A stretch of 64,000 nucleotides of DNA from Flavipsychrobacter sp964461535 (GTDB lineage Bacteria > Bacteroidota > Bacteroidia > Chitinophagales > Chitinophagaceae): NCBI GenBank assembly GCA_964461535.1, contig CAYWUY010000003.1, forward strand, positions 1 to 64,000, read 5' to 3'. Numbering within the stretch: position 1 is the stretch's first letter; every line of letters begins with the position of its first letter. Positions 61,955 to 64,000 of this stretch are shown in pieces. The notes under the pieces are model-generated. The model worked only from the letters and a program-made list of their open reading frames with translations, had not been told where the DNA came from and did no database searches. The position numbers and the translations under genes are program-made.

Positions 61955-63310
61955 ATGTTGCAAGGCCGCATTTTTGGCATTATCATTACCTTATTTTCAA
62001 TATTTGCTTTTACAGATGCTGTAAAAGCACAACCTGTATTACCTGATATTACTGCTTACTCTGACAATGGAATTATTCTTATATCTTGGATGTGCCAATA
62101 TGATGGTGTAAAATCTATTGCTGTTCTGCGCTCTAATGACAAAAACTACAACTATTCCACAATAGGATATGTAAAAAAGCTATATAAAGGAGCTCAGGCA
62201 TATGCTGATGGACACCCAATGCCCGGTATGAATTACTACAAGCTTAATATTGTTTTTAATTCAGGACTTACATGGACAAGCTACTCATATGGCATTGAAG
62301 TAGATTCAGCGGACATCATTAATCAAAAAAATATACCAAGTAATGATGTACTACAGAAGCTAATAGTTATTGATCAGTTAGATAAAAGTACTAAACCCGA
62401 AACCACTGCTACTACAAAAAAAACAACTGTAGCAGAGAAGGATAAAGCTAAGTATACAGAAGTTTTTAAAGGGAAAGATACTACCACAAAAACTAAACCA
62501 ATAAAAACAAGTACTGATGCTAACGAAACTGTAACCTATGTAGAGACAATAGCACCCACTACGCCACCTAAAAAACTAGTTCTTAACCATGCAGAAATAG
62601 ATACAGAAGAGATAGACCCAACTGTCTATTTTGATAAAACAAAAAATAACAATGCAGCAAAGCCTAAAAACCTAAGTATAAAGTTTGATGACAAAGCATC
62701 AGCTAGTGAGTATATTGAAAACCTACCCAAAAATGAAGAAAAGAAAATTACAATTTCATATACATTAGATGATGGCGATATAGACCCCAACCAATACTTA
62801 GAAACAAGCCCTCAAAAAACAACCACAGCTAATCCCGACAAGAATACCCCGAAAAAAATAACCCTAACATTTAAAGATGAGGATGCTGCTCAGGCTTATA
62901 TGGATAGCATACCTACAAAAAAAGTATCTAACCTAACTGTATCGGTAAAGCCGGAACAAAAAATTGAGCCATCAACAAGTACCAATACTGTTGTAGCTAT
63001 GAATAAGCCTAAAATAGTGCTTAAACATATTGATGAAGAGCCATTAAATAGCGCAGATATTAAATCAAAATATATTGCGGTAGACCCTAACAATGGTCAC
63101 ATTAAAATGTCGTTTCCAACAGATGTAAAAGGCAACCAATATGCTATACGTTTCTACGACAAAGAAAATAAACTTACTATAGAAGTGCCTAAAGTAAATG
63201 CATCTCAAATCATTTTAGACAAGAGAAACTTTCAAAAGAAAGGCACCTACAAATTCATTATAAAAAAAGACGGCCTAGAGGTAGAAAGTGGCTATATAAC
63301 GCTTTTCTAA
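61955..63310 (+). CDS. Secreted repeat protein with sorting-domain-like C-terminus
   Basis: A 451-residue exported protein (signal peptide ending VKAQP at about 26). Residues 28-115 look like a fibronectin-type beta-sandwich. Residues 140-205 are Thr/Lys-rich. Residues 207-320 hold two copies of a two-part repeat with motifs IDPxxY and KFDDxxxAxEYIxxLP-like. Residues 380-451 form a beta fold (YAIRFYDKENKLTIEV, LDKRNFQKKGTYKFIIKKDG) that resembles a type IX secretion sorting domain without clear conserved ends. The family is unknown. The mRNA is probably leaderless. Confidence 0.7.
   Translation: MLQGRIFGIIITLFSIFAFTDAVKAQPVLPDITAYSDNGIILISWMCQYDGVKSIAVLRSNDKNYNYSTIGYVKKLYKGAQAYADGHPMPGMNYYKLNIVFNSGLTWTSYSYGIEVDSADIINQKNIPSNDVLQKLIVIDQLDKSTKPETTATTKKTTVAEKDKAKYTEVFKGKDTTTKTKPIKTSTDANETVTYVETIAPTTPPKKLVLNHAEIDTEEIDPTVYFDKTKNNNAAKPKNLSIKFDDKASASEYIENLPKNEEKKITISYTLDDGDIDPNQYLETSPQKTTTANPDKNTPKKITLTFKDEDAAQAYMDSIPTKKVSNLTVSVKPEQKIEPSTSTNTVVAMNKPKIVLKHIDEEPLNSADIKSKYIAVDPNNGHIKMSFPTDVKGNQYAIRFYDKENKLTIEVPKVNASQIILDKRNFQKKGTYKFIIKKDGLEVESGYITLF
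62573..62914 (+). repeat. Degenerate in-frame repeat, two copies of about 57-62 codons
   Basis: Protein residues 207-227 and 264-284 share EIDP or DIDP followed by a Tyr segment (EIDPTVYFD, DIDPNQYLE). Residues 238-258 and 300-320 share a strand-plus-helix segment ending EYIENLP or AYMDSIP. The order is A-B-A-B, so a two-part module was duplicated and has since diverged. Confidence 0.7.
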
Positions 63311-63313
63311 ATT

Positions 63314-64000
63314 CTATATTTTAGATAAAAAGAGTTCCATTCCCTTTCTTTTATTATCGTCTAACACATATTTTATATTGTGTGTATAATAAGTTTCTAA
63401 ATCATAATACGGGAATGTGTTTTCAGCTATCACCTCTTTTATATGTTGTAAACCAAAAGATTGAGCTTCATTAAACATTTTAATAAAATCCTCTGGTATG
63501 TCTTTATTTGCCATCCATGCTGCAAATACAAAGTCTAAACCGGTATATTCTTGCCAGCCTTTAGATAAATCATATACATATGGAAAATTATCTAGCTGTT
63601 TTAATGCTCTATCACCTATTATTACTCCGGCTTTAGAACCATTTATGTATTCTATGTAATGTTCTGATGCTTGTAAATATTTTACGGGTTGTTTCCAATG
63701 CTGTTCTAATAATAATTGTGCTAACCTAACAGATGTTCTAGATTGATAATCTAAATATACCTCAGTTATTTGGTCAAGTGGTACATGACTAAATAATGCT
63801 ACCGATACCACATCACCCTCTGCACCAATACAATAATCACTTACAATCCTTGGGTTTTCTATTTGTTTAGAAGCAGCAACCGGCAACAAAGCCATATCTA
63901 TTTCTCCTGAAGATAACTTTGCCGCCAGTTTTGCCGGATAATCTAACGTTAATTCTATATTGTTGTAAAGAGGGCTACGCTCTATACCATATAACAAGGG
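63314..64000 (-). CDS. mqnA: Menaquinone biosynthesis MqnA-family protein, 5' end beyond window
   Basis: At least 229 residues of a periplasmic-binding-like fold. MqnA (chorismate dehydratase) starts the futalosine route to menaquinone; MqnD in the same pathway has a related fold, but the sequence here fits MqnA. Visible parts are LLYGIERSPLYNN, AAKLSSGEIDMALLPVAAS, SVALFSHVPLDQITEVYLDY, SRTSVRLAQLLLEQHW and KAGVIIGDRAL. The frame stays open through the last base, and the family normally begins with about 10-15 more residues, so the start lies past 64000. It implies menaquinone from futalosine rather than MenF-type synthesis. Confidence 0.88.
   Translation of the reverse strand, partial: PLLYGIERSPLYNNIELTLDYPAKLAAKLSSGEIDMALLPVAASKQIENPRIVSDYCIGAEGDVVSVALFSHVPLDQITEVYLDYQSRTSVRLAQLLLEQHWKQPVKYLQASEHYIEYINGSKAGVIIGDRALKQLDNFPYVYDLSKGWQEYTGLDFVFAAWMANKDIPEDFIKMFNEAQSFGLQHIKEVIAENTFPYYDLETYYTHNIKYVLDDNKRKGMELFLSKI

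Overview
This is AT-rich chromosomal DNA from a member of the Bacteroidota, most likely Chitinophagia or a near relative. The evidence is repeated TAnnTTTG -7 promoter boxes with little sign of Shine-Dalgarno sites, a TonB receptor and many Ala-Gln type signal peptides, a TamB of about 1,600 residues, a GldM-like domain pair, a DksA of Bacteroidota type, futalosine-pathway MqnA and an ECF sigma/envelope-spanning regulator pair. I see no phage, insertion sequence, CRISPR array or integron. A run of exactly 100 N (29395-29494) is a scaffold gap, so order across it rests on the assembly.

Layout. 1-1300: tRNA-Ser (cut by the left edge), MsrA, cold-shock protein. 1344-4095: a TonB-dependent receptor overlapping a class D beta-lactamase. 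4386-8207: CoA-transferase with a Crp-type regulator, DinB-like protein, RarA. 8344-14078: a cytochrome oxidase cluster (heme O synthase, two subunit III-type proteins, subunit IV, SCO, DUF420, a 70-residue CxxC protein) followed by envelope proteins; subunits I and II are absent. 14138-23401: VOC protein, a sigma factor with an apparent dual-membrane-spanning anti-sigma protein, DksA with a histone-H1-like tail, IleRS with a swapped signature motif, L19. 23619-29329: outer-membrane proteins, BI-1 protein, ABC-F, tandem OmpA protein.

29510-46199: queuosine-precursor transporter, GNAT, CDF transporter, an operon of prolyl oligopeptidase and cobalamin-binding radical SAM protein, TamB, a kinase-less PAS/DHp protein, pterin dehydratase, and a two-gene glycan unit (GT2, polysaccharide deacetylase). 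46203-51256: PBP2-RodA-MBL hydrolase operon and a GldM C-terminal-like secreted protein. 51350-64000: acyl-CoA dehydrogenase, AsnRS, serine dehydratase, GT39, methylmalonyl-CoA mutase large subunit with a small membrane protein, amino acid permease, a repeat-bearing secreted protein, and MqnA (cut by the right edge).

Most of the window is ordinary housekeeping and envelope biology. The strongest leads are the sigma/trans-envelope anti-sigma pair (14581-17624), the GXHH signature of IleRS (a change linked to mupirocin hyper-resistance), the beta-lactamase/TonB-receptor overlap, the set of promoter boxes that imply leaderless mRNAs, and a TamB reading frame whose true start is probably neither ATG, GTG nor TTG.
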